From positions 1 to 35,941 of IMG/VR virus record IMGVR_UViG_3300044730_000449: DNA of 35,941 nucleotides; one strand, given 5' to 3'. This document shows positions 14,368 through 23,120 of this stretch, in pieces. Position numbers and translations under genes: made by a program. Position 1 is the first letter of the stretch, and each line of letters starts with the position of its first letter. The DNA comes from a virus. The notes beneath the pieces were generated by a model. That model searched no databases, had not been told where the DNA came from, and worked only from the letters and a program-made list of their open reading frames with translations.

Positions 14368-14711
14368 TGAGCCTGGCGAAGCGCATCGCAGCCAAACGGG
14401 CTGACCAGCAGCGTGGCTTCGTCGATGTCGAGGAATGGGGCGAGGGGGAAACTCCTCTTCGCCTCTTCTTCACGTCGGTGAGCGCACGGGACATCGAAAA
14501 GGTCCAGCGCAAGTACAAGGACTTTCTGACCAACACCTCTTTGGGGGCAATGGTCGAGATGGTGATTGAAAAGTGCGAGGACGAGAAGGGCGACAAGGCT
14601 TTCACTCTGGAAGACAAGCCGATCCTGATGAGTGAGCCTGTCGGCGTGATTGCCAAGGTGTTCGGCGCTGTGTTCAACGCGACGAGCATTGAGGATCACG
14701 CAAAAAACTAA
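14367..14711 (+). CDS. Tail assembly chaperone, short form (gpG-like)
   Basis: This is the zero-frame product of 114 residues, starting on the last base of the tail tube stop. It is charged and helical (RIAAKRADQQRGFVDVEEW, EKVQRKYKDFLTNTS, EMVIEKCEDEKGDKAF). It would keep the tape measure soluble and help nucleate the tube. The gene ends just after an A-AAA-AAC slippery heptamer, where part of the ribosomes should slip into the GT frame. Confidence 0.88.
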   Translation: MSLAKRIAAKRADQQRGFVDVEEWGEGETPLRLFFTSVSARDIEKVQRKYKDFLTNTSLGAMVEMVIEKCEDEKGDKAFTLEDKPILMSEPVGVIAKVFGAVFNATSIEDHAKN

Positions 14712-14872
14712 GGGCCGACCCATTCAGGCTCAATTTGGTGGCGCTGGCGGACAGGTTGGGCAAGACCATCTCGGAGATTGAGGAAATCTCGCTTGATGAG
14801 TATAATGAATGGGTGGCCTACTTCGCCGTCATAAAGGAGCGCGAGGAAAATGAGCGAAAGACTCGTATTTGA
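14367..14872 (+). CDS. Tail assembly chaperone, -1 frameshifted long form (gpGT-like)
   Basis: After slipping back one base at 14702-14708, translation continues from CTA at 14708 to the TGA at 14870-14872, adding 54 residues for a total of 168. The added part (DPFRLNLVALADRLGKTISE, LDEYNEWVAYFAVIKERE) has the typical T-domain pattern of Trp/Tyr and charged helices seen in GT proteins of other siphophages. The shifted frame overlaps the tape measure start at 14850. The frame, the heptamer phase and the product all agree. Confidence 0.9.
14702..14708 (+). other. Programmed -1 ribosomal frameshift site A-AAA-AAC
   Basis: The heptamer sits in the correct X-XXY-YYZ phase (codons GCA AAA AAC) immediately before the TAA stop of the short chaperone form. 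It is a classic strong slippery sequence. I see no obvious long stem downstream, so any stimulator is unclear. Confidence 0.9.
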
Positions 14873-16559
14873 GTTGCAGGCCATTGACAATGCGACGGCT
14901 CCGCTCCGCAAAGTCAACTCTGAGTTGGAGCGCACTGGCGCTGCGACAAGAAAGCTTGCTGGCCAGTTTGACAGCACAACTGTTGCAACCCGCAAATTTG
15001 CAATGGGAGCTTTGCAGCAGGCTGGCTTCCAGATCGGTGACTTCGCTGTTCAGGTCGCCAACGGCACCAACAAAATGCAGGCCTTTGGTCAGCAGGCTCC
15101 ACAGATTCTACAAATCTTTGGGCCTATCGGCGCGGTCGTTGGCGCTGCTGTCGCCATCTTCGCGGCATTTAGTGTTGCTGTTGATAAGATGTCTTCTTCC
15201 TCAAACCGGGCGGCAGAAGCAACAGAATCCCTGAAGAAAAAGCTGCTTGAGTTGAACGCTGTGGCAGCGATGTCAAGGTTTGGAGTGGTCAGCCCAGAAG
15301 AGGCGGCAATCCTTGAGAGGATTGATGAACTCACATCGAAAATAGCTGAAACTCAGATCAGGCTCGGTGAAATCAAGCTGTCAAACAGCCTTGAAGATCG
15401 CGGCAGGATGCAGTCGGTCATCGCTGAACTTAATGCTTTGGAGCAGCAAAAGGCTGCCCTGTCTGGCGTGCTGGACAACTATAAGAAGGTGACATCAATA
15501 AACGGTCAGATGCTTGCTCTTCAGGAGGGTCATTATGCGGCACTGCTTGAAAAGCTGATCCCTTCGGAGAAAGAGCGCCTGGCAATTGCCGAGGACATTC
15601 ATGCCCAGATGATCGTTATTCAGTCTGCTCAGGCTGAATACATCAAGAGCCAGGACTCTTTTAATAACCGCCTTATTCAAGGTTATGCTCTCTATGGAAA
15701 TCTGCGCCGTCAGGCTCAGGGTCTAGCGGCTGACGCTGCTGCCGCTGCTCAGGCCGCTGTAGACCCACAGATGTTCAAAACAATTGGCGCATATCAGCTT
15801 TATGCAAAGACGATGCTGGCGGCTCCAACGGAAGCTCCAAAAGCCAAGGAGGAGAAATCTTCTGGCGGTGGTGGCGGCGCAACTGATCCTATGAAGACCT
15901 TAAGGGAGCAACTTGCCCTTGAGTCCGAATTGCTTGGCAAGACTGAAGCACAGCAGCGCGTCATTCAGGCTCTTGGTCTGGATTACAGGAAATATGGTGA
16001 CGAAGCCTTCCAGAGCTTGGTCGGTCAGATCACCAAAATGGATGAGTTGAATAGACTGGCCGAGCAACAGAGGGCCATCGCCTCCACAATCCGTGAATCG
16101 TTCTCCAACGCATTCATGTCGATGGTCGATGGCACCAAGTCGGTCAAGGATGCCTTCCGCGAGATGGCCCGCAACATTATCATGAAGCTCTATGAGGTTC
16201 TGGTTGTCCAGCAAATGGTCAACGGCATCATGGGGTTTGTCGGAAAGGCTTTTCCGGCTCTGTCACCATTTATCAATACCGCAGCTATGGGCGGCCCAGT
16301 CACAGGCGGCAAGCCAGTCTTGGTCGGCGAGCGTGGGCCTGAACTGATGGTGCCATCGCGCAACGCGCAGGTGATCCCGAACAATCAACTGGGCGGCGGC
16401 GGTGTTACCATCGTGCAGAACATCAACGTCTCCACTGGAGTGCAGCAAACCGTCCGCGCCGAGATCAAGTCGCTGATGCCGCAGATCGCTGACAGCGCCA
16501 AAGCCGCAGTCTTGGATGCCAAGCGGCGCGGTGGCTCATATGGGGGAGCATTTGCATAA
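14850..16559 (+). CDS. Tail tape measure protein (569 aa)
   Basis: The tape measure sets tail length and is ejected with the DNA. The protein begins MSERLVFELQAIDNATAPLR, has long helical segments and a hydrophobic stretch (IFGPIGAVVGAAVAIFAAFS, about residues 88-107), then an Ala/Lys/Glu-rich middle and a C-terminal NAFMSMVDGTKSVKDAFREM motif typical of lambda-family tape measures. It ends in a Gly/Val-rich segment (GGGVTIVQNINVSTG). By the rough rule of 0.15 nm per residue it predicts a short tail of about 85 nm. It overlaps the GT frame and, by its stop, the next start. Confidence 0.93.
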   Translation: MSERLVFELQAIDNATAPLRKVNSELERTGAATRKLAGQFDSTTVATRKFAMGALQQAGFQIGDFAVQVANGTNKMQAFGQQAPQILQIFGPIGAVVGAAVAIFAAFSVAVDKMSSSSNRAAEATESLKKKLLELNAVAAMSRFGVVSPEEAAILERIDELTSKIAETQIRLGEIKLSNSLEDRGRMQSVIAELNALEQQKAALSGVLDNYKKVTSINGQMLALQEGHYAALLEKLIPSEKERLAIAEDIHAQMIVIQSAQAEYIKSQDSFNNRLIQGYALYGNLRRQAQGLAADAAAAAQAAVDPQMFKTIGAYQLYAKTMLAAPTEAPKAKEEKSSGGGGGATDPMKTLREQLALESELLGKTEAQQRVIQALGLDYRKYGDEAFQSLVGQITKMDELNRLAEQQRAIASTIRESFSNAFMSMVDGTKSVKDAFREMARNIIMKLYEVLVVQQMVNGIMGFVGKAFPALSPFINTAAMGGPVTGGKPVLVGERGPELMVPSRNAQVIPNNQLGGGGVTIVQNINVSTGVQQTVRAEIKSLMPQIADSAKAAVLDAKRRGGSYGGAFA

Positions 16560-17143
16560 TGGCCATCAGCTATCCACTCGCGCTGCCGACGCACACTGGC
16601 ATCAGGGCTATTGAGCTTCGGGCGCTCAATGCGGTCGCATACTCAAGAAGCCCGTTCACATTCTCTGGCCAGGTTTTTGCCTATGCCGGGCAGATGTGGC
16701 AGGCCGAGGTCAGCCTTCCGCCTATGAAGCGGGCAGACGCGGAGCAGTGGGTTGCGTGGCTTATGAGCCTGCGCGGCCAGTTCGGCACCTTCCTATTGGG
16801 CGATCCCATCGGAGGCACCCCACGCGGCACATCGACGGCGGCAACGATCAGCGGATCGGCTGGGTCAAGCAGCGTCACGGTGGCAATGTCTGGCACTTTG
16901 CTCGCTGGCGATTATCTGCAGCTCGGCTCTGGAGCCTCCGCAACACTTCACAAGGTTCTGCAAGACAAGACCGGGAGTGGAACCTTGGAAATCTGGCCTG
17001 CGCTTCGGACGGCTCAATCACTCGCCACTGCGACACTGAGCAATGCAAAGGGCAGGTTCCGCCTGTCTTCAAATGAGCAGTCTTGGTCGATAAACGAGGC
17101 CAGCATCTACGGCGTCACGTTTGGCGCGATGGAGGCTCTTTAA
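16559..17143 (+). CDS. Distal tail-like protein (GTA gp12-type)
   Basis: This 194-residue protein follows the tape measure with a TAATG overlap. Motifs such as AYAGQMWQAEVSLPPM, ADAEQWVAWLMSLRGQFGTF and LLGDPIGGTPRG match the general pattern of distal tail proteins in alphaproteobacterial phages and gene transfer agents. It would form the ring linking tube and tip. The middle holds a Ser/Gly-rich beta region. The assignment rests on order and these motifs. Confidence 0.7.
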   Translation: MAISYPLALPTHTGIRAIELRALNAVAYSRSPFTFSGQVFAYAGQMWQAEVSLPPMKRADAEQWVAWLMSLRGQFGTFLLGDPIGGTPRGTSTAATISGSAGSSSVTVAMSGTLLAGDYLQLGSGASATLHKVLQDKTGSGTLEIWPALRTAQSLATATLSNAKGRFRLSSNEQSWSINEASIYGVTFGAMEAL

Positions 17144-17694
17144 TGTCAAGAAGCGTACCAGCGGCCATTCTGAGCGCGCTACAGGGTGAAGCTGTAGAGC
17201 CTTTTTACGCGATTGAAGCCCAGTTCTCTGGGGGAACTGTTAGGCTTTGGACTGGTTATGGAAACCGAACCATTGAGGGAAACACATATTCCGGCGCGGG
17301 GAGCCTTTTGAGCATCAGCGGGCTGGATGAGATTTCTGATCTATCGGCTAAATCAATCACGGTCACATTATCTGGGATCGACGAGACGATCCTCGGTCTG
17401 GCATTGAGCGAGCCTTACCAGAGACGCAAACTGCGTGTGCTGTTTGGCGTAATGGGCAGTAGCACATCTGTTGAATTGTTTGCTGGTCTCATGAACACCA
17501 TGACAATTGAGGATGCTGGTGAAACCAGCACTATTTCTGTTTTGGTTGACAGCAAGCTGGTTGAACTTGAGCGTGCCAGCAACCGTAGATACACCAGCGA
17601 GAGCCAGAAATCTCGTTATCCTGGAGACACATTCTTTGACTATGTGTCAAAGCTACAGGACAGGCAGTTGGTATGGGGCCGAGCGAGCGACTGA
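17143..17694 (+). CDS. Tail-tip hub-like protein (GTA gp13 / DUF2163-like)
   Basis: I chose the ATG at 17143, overlapping the previous stop (TTTAATG); an in-frame start at 17083 would lie deep inside the upstream gene. The 183 residues include FYAIEAQFSGGTVRLWTGYG, SGAGSLLSISGLDEISDLSA and SITVTLSGIDETILGLALSE, the pattern of beta-rich hub proteins in GTA-like tails. It is shorter than the GTA relative and ends at QDRQLVWGRASD, overlapping the NlpC-like gene by 22 bases. Confidence 0.72.
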   Translation: MSRSVPAAILSALQGEAVEPFYAIEAQFSGGTVRLWTGYGNRTIEGNTYSGAGSLLSISGLDEISDLSAKSITVTLSGIDETILGLALSEPYQRRKLRVLFGVMGSSTSVELFAGLMNTMTIEDAGETSTISVLVDSKLVELERASNRRYTSESQKSRYPGDTFFDYVSKLQDRQLVWGRASD

Positions 17695-18086
17695 ACGACT
17701 ATATAAGATCGGTCAGACGTGTTCCTTTTCTTTGGGGGCGACATGACTGCCTGATCTTCAGCAACGCTGCCTTCAGCGCCTTTCACGGCTTTGGATATGC
17801 TGACGACTGGATCGGTGAATACATGAGCGGCGACGATCCGATGCGGCCATCAGCCCTGCGTCAGAAGTTTAAGGCGAAGAGCTTTGACGAAGCCATCGCT
17901 GGCAGGCTTGATGAGATCACGCATGTGCCGCCAAGGGGCGCGCTAGTGGCGACCAAGATGGCAGACCGCTGGGCTATAGGCTATGCTTTAGGCATCAGTG
18001 TGGGGACAAAGGCAGCATTTCTTTCCAAAGCTGGTGTGGTATACTTCCCACTGGACAACGTGGTCAAATCTTGGGTTCCACGATGA
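17673..18086 (+). CDS. NlpC/P60-like tail-tip peptidase family protein (137 aa)
   Basis: The segment VPFLWGRHDCLIFSNAAFSA (about residues 17-36) carries the W-G-x-x-D-C signature in which Cys is the nucleophile of NlpC/P60-like cell-wall peptidases, and the gene holds the GTA gp14 position before the large tip protein. The following part (GYADDWIGEYMSGDD, PPRGALVATKMADRWAIGYA) resembles the DUF6950 phage branch of this superfamily. A clear catalytic His is not obvious, since GYALGISVGTKAA replaces the usual HVGIYLG motif. It may be structural or a degraded enzyme. Confidence 0.75.
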   Translation: MGPSERLNDYIRSVRRVPFLWGRHDCLIFSNAAFSAFHGFGYADDWIGEYMSGDDPMRPSALRQKFKAKSFDEAIAGRLDEITHVPPRGALVATKMADRWAIGYALGISVGTKAAFLSKAGVVYFPLDNVVKSWVPR

Positions 18087-18139
18087 AGAACACGCCATTC
18101 AACGTCATGAGAGGTCTCGACGGATGCCGCAGGTCTTAA
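18083..18139 (+). CDS. Possible 18-codon coupling ORF between NlpC-like gene and fibre
   Basis: An ATG overlapping the NlpC-like stop (ATGA) opens an 18-codon frame (MKNTPFNVMRGLDGCRRS) that ends inside the start of the large fibre gene. It may only serve to carry ribosomes to the ATG at 18124. No independent function can be supported. Confidence 0.25.
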   Translation: MKNTPFNVMRGLDGCRRS

Positions 18140-21100
18140 TCCCAGCGATTTCAGGCGCGATTGGTGTTAGCACATTTGTCGCCACTGCGATTTACTATAT
18201 CGGATCAACTGTCATCACGTCTTGGGCAATGCGTGCGCTTGCTCCCAAGCCAGACTTTGGCTCACTAGGCTCTCAGGGCATCCTTGTAAACACCAGGGAG
18301 CCTGCCGCCGCACATCAGTTTGTGTATGGTGAGGTTCGCAAGGGCGGGACGATCACTTATCTTGAAACGACTGGAGAAACAAATGAATACCTGCATGTCA
18401 TTATCGCTCTTGCGGGCCATCCAGTTCATCAGATTGGCGACATCCTGATCGACGACCAGGTTGTGACGTGGAATTCCACCACAGGCAACATTACGAACGC
18501 ATTTCTTGACAAAGACAACAACCCGACCATTCGCATCCGCAAATACGACGGCACGCAAGTGTCAGCGCCTGCCGAATTGCTGGCTGAAAGCGAATTAATT
18601 GGTCCCGATGAACTGACATCCAACTTTATCGGGAATGGCATTGCCTATCTTTATGTCCGCATGAAGTATGACCAGAATGCCTACCCCAATGGGATACCTT
18701 TGTTCACGGCTGTGGTTAAAGGCAAAAAGGTCTTTGACCCTAGAACCAGCACCACGGCATGGAGCGACAACGCGGCTCTGTGCATCCGGGATTATCTGAC
18801 ATCAGCATACGGCTTGGCAGACAGTAGCATTGACGACACGGCGTTCTCCGCCGCCGCGAACATCTCAGATGAGATGGTCACACTTGCAAGCCTTGGAACG
18901 GTGAAGAGATACACGATTAACGGGATCCTTACCGCTGACACCCCCCACGGCGAGGGCTTGCGGAAAATGGTCACTGCCTGCGCTGGCGCGCTATTCTGGG
19001 GAACCGGGAAGTGGAAGCTGTCCGTTGGTGATTATGTCGCCCCGACAAAAACTCTTACGCTTGACGATCTCCGAGGCCCGATCATCGCGCAAACGCGCAA
19101 CAATCTGCGCGATCAATTCAATGTGGTTCAGGGAACGTTCATCAACAAGGACGAGCGATGGATTACCCAAGATTACCCGCCAATCATTGGTTCTGCCTTT
19201 ATTTCGGAGGATGGCGGCATTCAGCAGCCTCTTGATCTAGAGCTTCCTTTTACGACTGACAGCGCAACTGCCCAGCGCCTTGCAAAAATGACCCTGTTCC
19301 GTGGACGTGAGCAGGCAACCATTTCTGCTGATTTCGGCATGAACGCATTTGACGTTGAGGTTGGCGAAATCATTGAGCTAACTATCGACCGCTATGGATG
19401 GGCGGAAAAGGAGTTTGAAGTCATTGGTTGGCAATTGAAGGCCGACCAGGACGCAGGCGATTTGCGTGTTGCTCTGACGCTGCGTGAGACAAGCGCAGCA
19501 GCATTCGAGTGGGATGCCGAAGAAAGTGAAATTATCGGCAGCAACACAAATCTGCCAGACGCTGCCGCTGGCCTGACAGTCAACAATTTGACTGTGTCTG
19601 GTGGTGGCCGGACCCAAACTGACGGCACGTTTATTGGCAGCGCAATCCTGAACTGGGATGATGTCAGCAACGTTTTCCTTGACTACTATGAGGTCGAGTG
19701 GAAGCCGCTTTCAGACAGCGTCTACAACGCAACAACGACCGAGCAGAGCGGCATTGAACTGTCACCCATCGTGGACGATATCGAATACATCTTCCGTATT
19801 CGTGCTGTCACGATTTCTGGCATTAAGGGTCCATATGCGACGATCCAGTTCACTGGCGGCGGAGATGTTACCGCACCTGGGCTGCCGACCAGTTTATCTG
19901 CCACCGGGGCTTTCCAATACATCACCATCGCGTGGACCAATCCCGCTGATGCAGACTTCAGCCACGTTGAAATCTGGGAAGCGACCACAAACAATTCTGC
20001 CACGGCAACGAGGGTCGGCATCAGTGCTGGAAGCAGTTTCCAGAGGACCAATCTTGGCCTGAACATCACAAGGTGGTATTTCCTCAAGTCGGTCGATTAC
20101 AGCGGCAATGTGTCGGCCTTTACCTCTGGCGTGTCCGCTACCACCACGTTCATTGATGACGAGGACTTTGCCAACGGGGTTTACTCCCTCTTCACCAGTC
20201 AAGGTCTGTATGCGATTGAAGACGTGACTTCGCTGCCACCATCAGGGGCTTTTATTGGCGAAAAGGTCTACAACAGGACGAACGGGAAACTTTACCAGTG
20301 GAATGGCACTGCTTGGGTGTTGGTTGTTGCTGCCGTCAATGCACCTGACATCAGCGGACAGCTTGCTACTGCACAGATTGCAGTTGCTGCTATCACGGAA
20401 AGCCTGATTGCTGCTGCGGCGATTACAGAAACAAAAATCGCAAATGATGCGATCACTACTCCAAAGATTGCGGCTGGTGCGATTACTGCAAGCGAACTTG
20501 CCGCAGGATCGGTAACGGCGACTGCCATCGCAGCAAACTCCATCACATCTGCGGCCATCGTCGCTGGCACAATCCAGGCCAATGATATTGCGACTGGTAC
20601 GATCACTGCGACACAGATTGCAGGTAATACGATCACTGGTGATAAGATCGTTGCCAATACGATCACTGGCGGTCTGCTGGCCACAAGCGGTATAATCACC
20701 AATTCTGCACAGATCAACGACGCGGTTATCTCGAATGCCAAGATTGCCAACCTCGCTGTAGACAGTGCCAAGATTGCAGATTTGACTGTGGGGACAGCGA
20801 AGATCGCTAGTCAGGCCGTTATTGGTCAAGCCTATAATGATAGCTTGGCATTTACCGACTTGTACAACAATACGGGAGGCCGCATTGTCGCAGTCATCAA
20901 TGGATTTGTAAAAACCGAGGCAGCAACTGATTTGCTGTTTTATTTCAGTTACATGACGAGCAGAGCGCCGTCTCAATTCAAAATCTATTACAGCACATCG
21001 ACAACATACACCGCCAGCGGGACTACAAACGTTGTCACGCCAAGTGGAACTGGGTCGATATACACATACGCCTCCAACAACTTGGGGACTGGCTCTACGT

Positions 21101-21252
21101 CGCAAATAGCGACAATTATGGTCAACGATTCTTCGCTCGGCTTCAATTTGGGTGCTGGAACCTATAACTTCGCAGTTCACTGCCAGGGTTTCAGTTCGTC
21201 AGACACCCAAACCCGCGCACACGCACTCTTGATTCAGGAGATCAAGAAATGA
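18124..21252 (+). CDS. Central tail fibre / tail-tip protein (gpJ-like, 1042 aa)
   Basis: This is the large tip protein expected to contact the host receptor. I chose the ATG at 18124 (MPQVLIPAISGAIG), because upstream in-frame codons overlap the NlpC-like gene. The N-terminal 480 residues follow the gpJ pattern (APKPDFGSLGSQGILVNTRE, ADTPHGEGLRKMVTACAGAL, TLDDLRGPIIAQTRNNLRDQ). Two fibronectin-III-like domains lie near 490-578 and 580-670. Residues 740-900 are about a dozen 'AITxxKIA' repeats, a trimeric coiled or beta-helical shaft. The last 140 residues form a beta-rich head, probably the receptor-binding part. Confidence 0.92.
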   Translation: MPQVLIPAISGAIGVSTFVATAIYYIGSTVITSWAMRALAPKPDFGSLGSQGILVNTREPAAAHQFVYGEVRKGGTITYLETTGETNEYLHVIIALAGHPVHQIGDILIDDQVVTWNSTTGNITNAFLDKDNNPTIRIRKYDGTQVSAPAELLAESELIGPDELTSNFIGNGIAYLYVRMKYDQNAYPNGIPLFTAVVKGKKVFDPRTSTTAWSDNAALCIRDYLTSAYGLADSSIDDTAFSAAANISDEMVTLASLGTVKRYTINGILTADTPHGEGLRKMVTACAGALFWGTGKWKLSVGDYVAPTKTLTLDDLRGPIIAQTRNNLRDQFNVVQGTFINKDERWITQDYPPIIGSAFISEDGGIQQPLDLELPFTTDSATAQRLAKMTLFRGREQATISADFGMNAFDVEVGEIIELTIDRYGWAEKEFEVIGWQLKADQDAGDLRVALTLRETSAAAFEWDAEESEIIGSNTNLPDAAAGLTVNNLTVSGGGRTQTDGTFIGSAILNWDDVSNVFLDYYEVEWKPLSDSVYNATTTEQSGIELSPIVDDIEYIFRIRAVTISGIKGPYATIQFTGGGDVTAPGLPTSLSATGAFQYITIAWTNPADADFSHVEIWEATTNNSATATRVGISAGSSFQRTNLGLNITRWYFLKSVDYSGNVSAFTSGVSATTTFIDDEDFANGVYSLFTSQGLYAIEDVTSLPPSGAFIGEKVYNRTNGKLYQWNGTAWVLVVAAVNAPDISGQLATAQIAVAAITESLIAAAAITETKIANDAITTPKIAAGAITASELAAGSVTATAIAANSITSAAIVAGTIQANDIATGTITATQIAGNTITGDKIVANTITGGLLATSGIITNSAQINDAVISNAKIANLAVDSAKIADLTVGTAKIASQAVIGQAYNDSLAFTDLYNNTGGRIVAVINGFVKTEAATDLLFYFSYMTSRAPSQFKIYYSTSTTYTASGTTNVVTPSGTGSIYTYASNNLGTGSTSQIATIMVNDSSLGFNLGAGTYNFAVHCQGFSSSDTQTRAHALLIQEIKK

Positions 21253-21626
21253 TTACGGTCACAATATATGAACTGTCTTCTGGCCAAATCCGTGGCGTTT
21301 ACAGTGGGCCAGAAAGTTCGGTCGATGCCAATGTTCCAGATGGATGCGGGTATCTGATCGGCTCATATAGTTCTTTGCTATATGAGGTGCGAGACGGAGT
21401 ACCTGAGAAAAAAAGCCCAGAAGTATTGGCTCAAAACGAAAACCAAATGGCATGGGATGATCTCAGGTCGCGACGTGATTACATGCTGGAGTCAACTGAC
21501 TGGACGCAGGTTCAAGATGCGCCAGTCGATCATGCGGCTTGGGCCACATATCGGCAGGCACTGCGTGATCTGCCAGCAAATACGGTTGATCCAAGAGACC
21601 CGCCGTGGCCTATTCCGCCTGCGTGA
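21249..21626 (+). CDS. Tail fibre assembly-type protein (125 aa)
   Basis: It overlaps the fibre gene by ATGA. The C-terminal half has the widespread phage motif of an R-R-x-x-M-L-x-S-T-D-W stretch, a D-x-x-x-W-A-x-Y-R-Q-x-L-R-D-L-P stretch and a closing DPRDPPWPIPPA. This is typical of the tail-assembly chaperone family (Phage_tail_APC / XkdW-like), small proteins next to fibre genes. The N-terminal half (TIYELSSGQIRGVYSG, VPDGCGYLIGSYSS) is a small beta domain. It may help fold the fibre or be part of the tip. Confidence 0.8.
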   Translation: MITVTIYELSSGQIRGVYSGPESSVDANVPDGCGYLIGSYSSLLYEVRDGVPEKKSPEVLAQNENQMAWDDLRSRRDYMLESTDWTQVQDAPVDHAAWATYRQALRDLPANTVDPRDPPWPIPPA

Positions 21627-21690
21627 CACTTGCTGAGTGATATGCTACTCTGCGCTGGCATGTGCAACTTAACCTCTGGAGGGCCATCGA

Positions 21691-22128
21691 ATGGCTACTT
21701 TCAACAAAGTGAACGACTTTGTCCAAAATGCCGTTCACAACATGGACCTCGAAAGCGATCAGATCGTTGTCGCGCTGTCCAACACCGCACCAGGCTCTGA
21801 ATCCAGCAATCCGGCAGCGGATGGCAATGGGGTTCTGGCCAACGTGACCCAGATTTCCTACACCAATCTGTCGTCGCGCAACGTGACCACCACATCTTCC
21901 AGCCAGACTGGCGGCACCTATAAGTTGGTGTTGGCAGACATCACGCTGAACTCGACTGGTGGATCGACCGGGCCGTTCCGTTATGTCTACGTCTATGACG
22001 ACACCGTGACCACCCCGGCTGACCCTCTGATCGGCTATTACGATTACGGTTCGTCGCTGACCCTGAACGACGGCGACTCTCTCACCGTTGACTTCTCGGC
22101 TGCCAACGGCGTTCTGCAAATCGCATAA
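21691..22128 (+). CDS. Putative virion-associated protein (145 aa)
   Basis: A good site (TCTGGAGGG) precedes the ATG. The translation (FNKVNDFVQNAVHNMDLESD, IVVALSNTAPGSES, FRYVYVYDDTVTTPADPLIG, LTLNDGDSLTVDFSAANGVL) is beta-rich and follows the pattern of a conserved protein next to tail fibre genes in many marine and freshwater phages. It ends in a DFSAANGVLQIA strand. It is probably structural, perhaps a fibre or baseplate accessory. No catalytic motif is visible. Confidence 0.72.
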   Translation: MATFNKVNDFVQNAVHNMDLESDQIVVALSNTAPGSESSNPAADGNGVLANVTQISYTNLSSRNVTTTSSSQTGGTYKLVLADITLNSTGGSTGPFRYVYVYDDTVTTPADPLIGYYDYGSSLTLNDGDSLTVDFSAANGVLQIA

Positions 22129-22139
22129 GGTGACTCTGA

Positions 22140-22766
22140 ATGAAGCTCGTCAACCGCGCTAAAATGACCACGGCCACCACTGGCACGGGGACAATCACTT
22201 TAGGCTCTGCGGTTGGCGGGTATCAATCCTTCAGCGCCGCAGGTGTCGCCAACGCCGACGTGGTCCGCTACGTCATTGAGGATGGCAGCAACTGGGAGAT
22301 CGGCACTGGCACATACACATCCAGCGGCACTACGCTCTCTCGCACGCCTTCTGAGAGCAGCAACGCTGGCAGTGCCATCAACCTGAGCGGCGCGGCTGCG
22401 GTCTACATTACCGCAATCGCCGCCGACATTGTGCAGCCGGAAACCATCACTGTTGTCGGGACGGTGTCTACGTCAACCTACAACATAGACACCAGCTTGG
22501 CGAACATCTTCGACATCACGCTTGGTGCAAACGTGACCTTCACGTTCACCAATCCGCCAGCCAGTGGCTACTCCAAGCCCGTTGTGATAGTATTGCGGCA
22601 GGATGGGACCGGGAACCGAACCGCAACATTCACCAACGCAAAATACACCGAGGGTCAGCTTCCCACGCTGTCAACTGGGGCCAGCGATATTGATGTCCTC
22701 TCGTTCTTCACCATAGACGCAGGGACATCTTGGTTTGGCACCTTTGCGATGGCAAACGTGTCTTAA
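22140..22766 (+). CDS. Putative tail fibre/adhesin accessory protein (208 aa)
   Basis: The start [20 protein letters not shown] and the segments [39 protein letters not shown] and [12 protein letters not shown] form a beta domain common in fibre regions of many phages. The C-terminal half ([34 protein letters not shown]) is another beta-sandwich. The gene starts 11 bases after the previous stop. Ser/Thr/Gly content is high, as in neighbouring fibre genes. It is probably a virion surface protein. Confidence 0.72.
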   Translation: MKLVNRAKMTTATTGTGTITLGSAVGGYQSFSAAGVANADVVRYVIEDGSNWEIGTGTYTSSGTTLSRTPSESSNAGSAINLSGAAAVYITAIAADIVQPETITVVGTVSTSTYNIDTSLANIFDITLGANVTFTFTNPPASGYSKPVVIVLRQDGTGNRTATFTNAKYTEGQLPTLSTGASDIDVLSFFTIDAGTSWFGTFAMANVS

Positions 22767-22781
22767 GGAAAGGAGCGCAAC

Positions 22782-23117
22782 ATGGCACACCGAGCGAACA
22801 TCAACTTCTACCTATACACCGGGTTCAATGGCTCTGCGCTTCAGTCCTATGAGGCTTTTCAGTACATGAAGGCCAGCGGTGTTGAGTTTTCGCACCTGCA
22901 TTATGCTGACCCGGTTCAGCATGAGGAAGTCATCCGCTGGGCCAATGAGAATTTTGCCAACACCCCATATGCCGCTGACGTGGTGTCCTTCCCATTTGTG
23001 ACCTATGACAAGGCATTTGACTTCAAAGACAACCCTCCGCGTGAGACTGTCCTCGTCTATGGCGTCGATGCTATCAAGGCCATTGACTGGGCCGCCTTGG
23101 CTGCATTCGAGGGGTAA
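22782..23117 (+). CDS. Hypothetical protein with thioredoxin-like pattern, no CxxC (111 aa)
   Basis: A ribosome site (AAGGAAAGGAG) precedes the ATG. The order strand (INFYLYTGF), helix (SYEAFQYMKAS), strand (VEFSHLHYAD), helix (HEEVIRWANENF), then VVSFPFVTYDK with a Pro between strands, is reminiscent of a glutaredoxin fold, where the Pro would be the cis-proline. There are no cysteines, so redox activity is not expected. It lies directly before the collagen-like gene. The fold guess is weak and no family was recognised. Confidence 0.6.
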   Translation: MAHRANINFYLYTGFNGSALQSYEAFQYMKASGVEFSHLHYADPVQHEEVIRWANENFANTPYAADVVSFPFVTYDKAFDFKDNPPRETVLVYGVDAIKAIDWAALAAFEG

Positions 23118-23120
23118 GTT

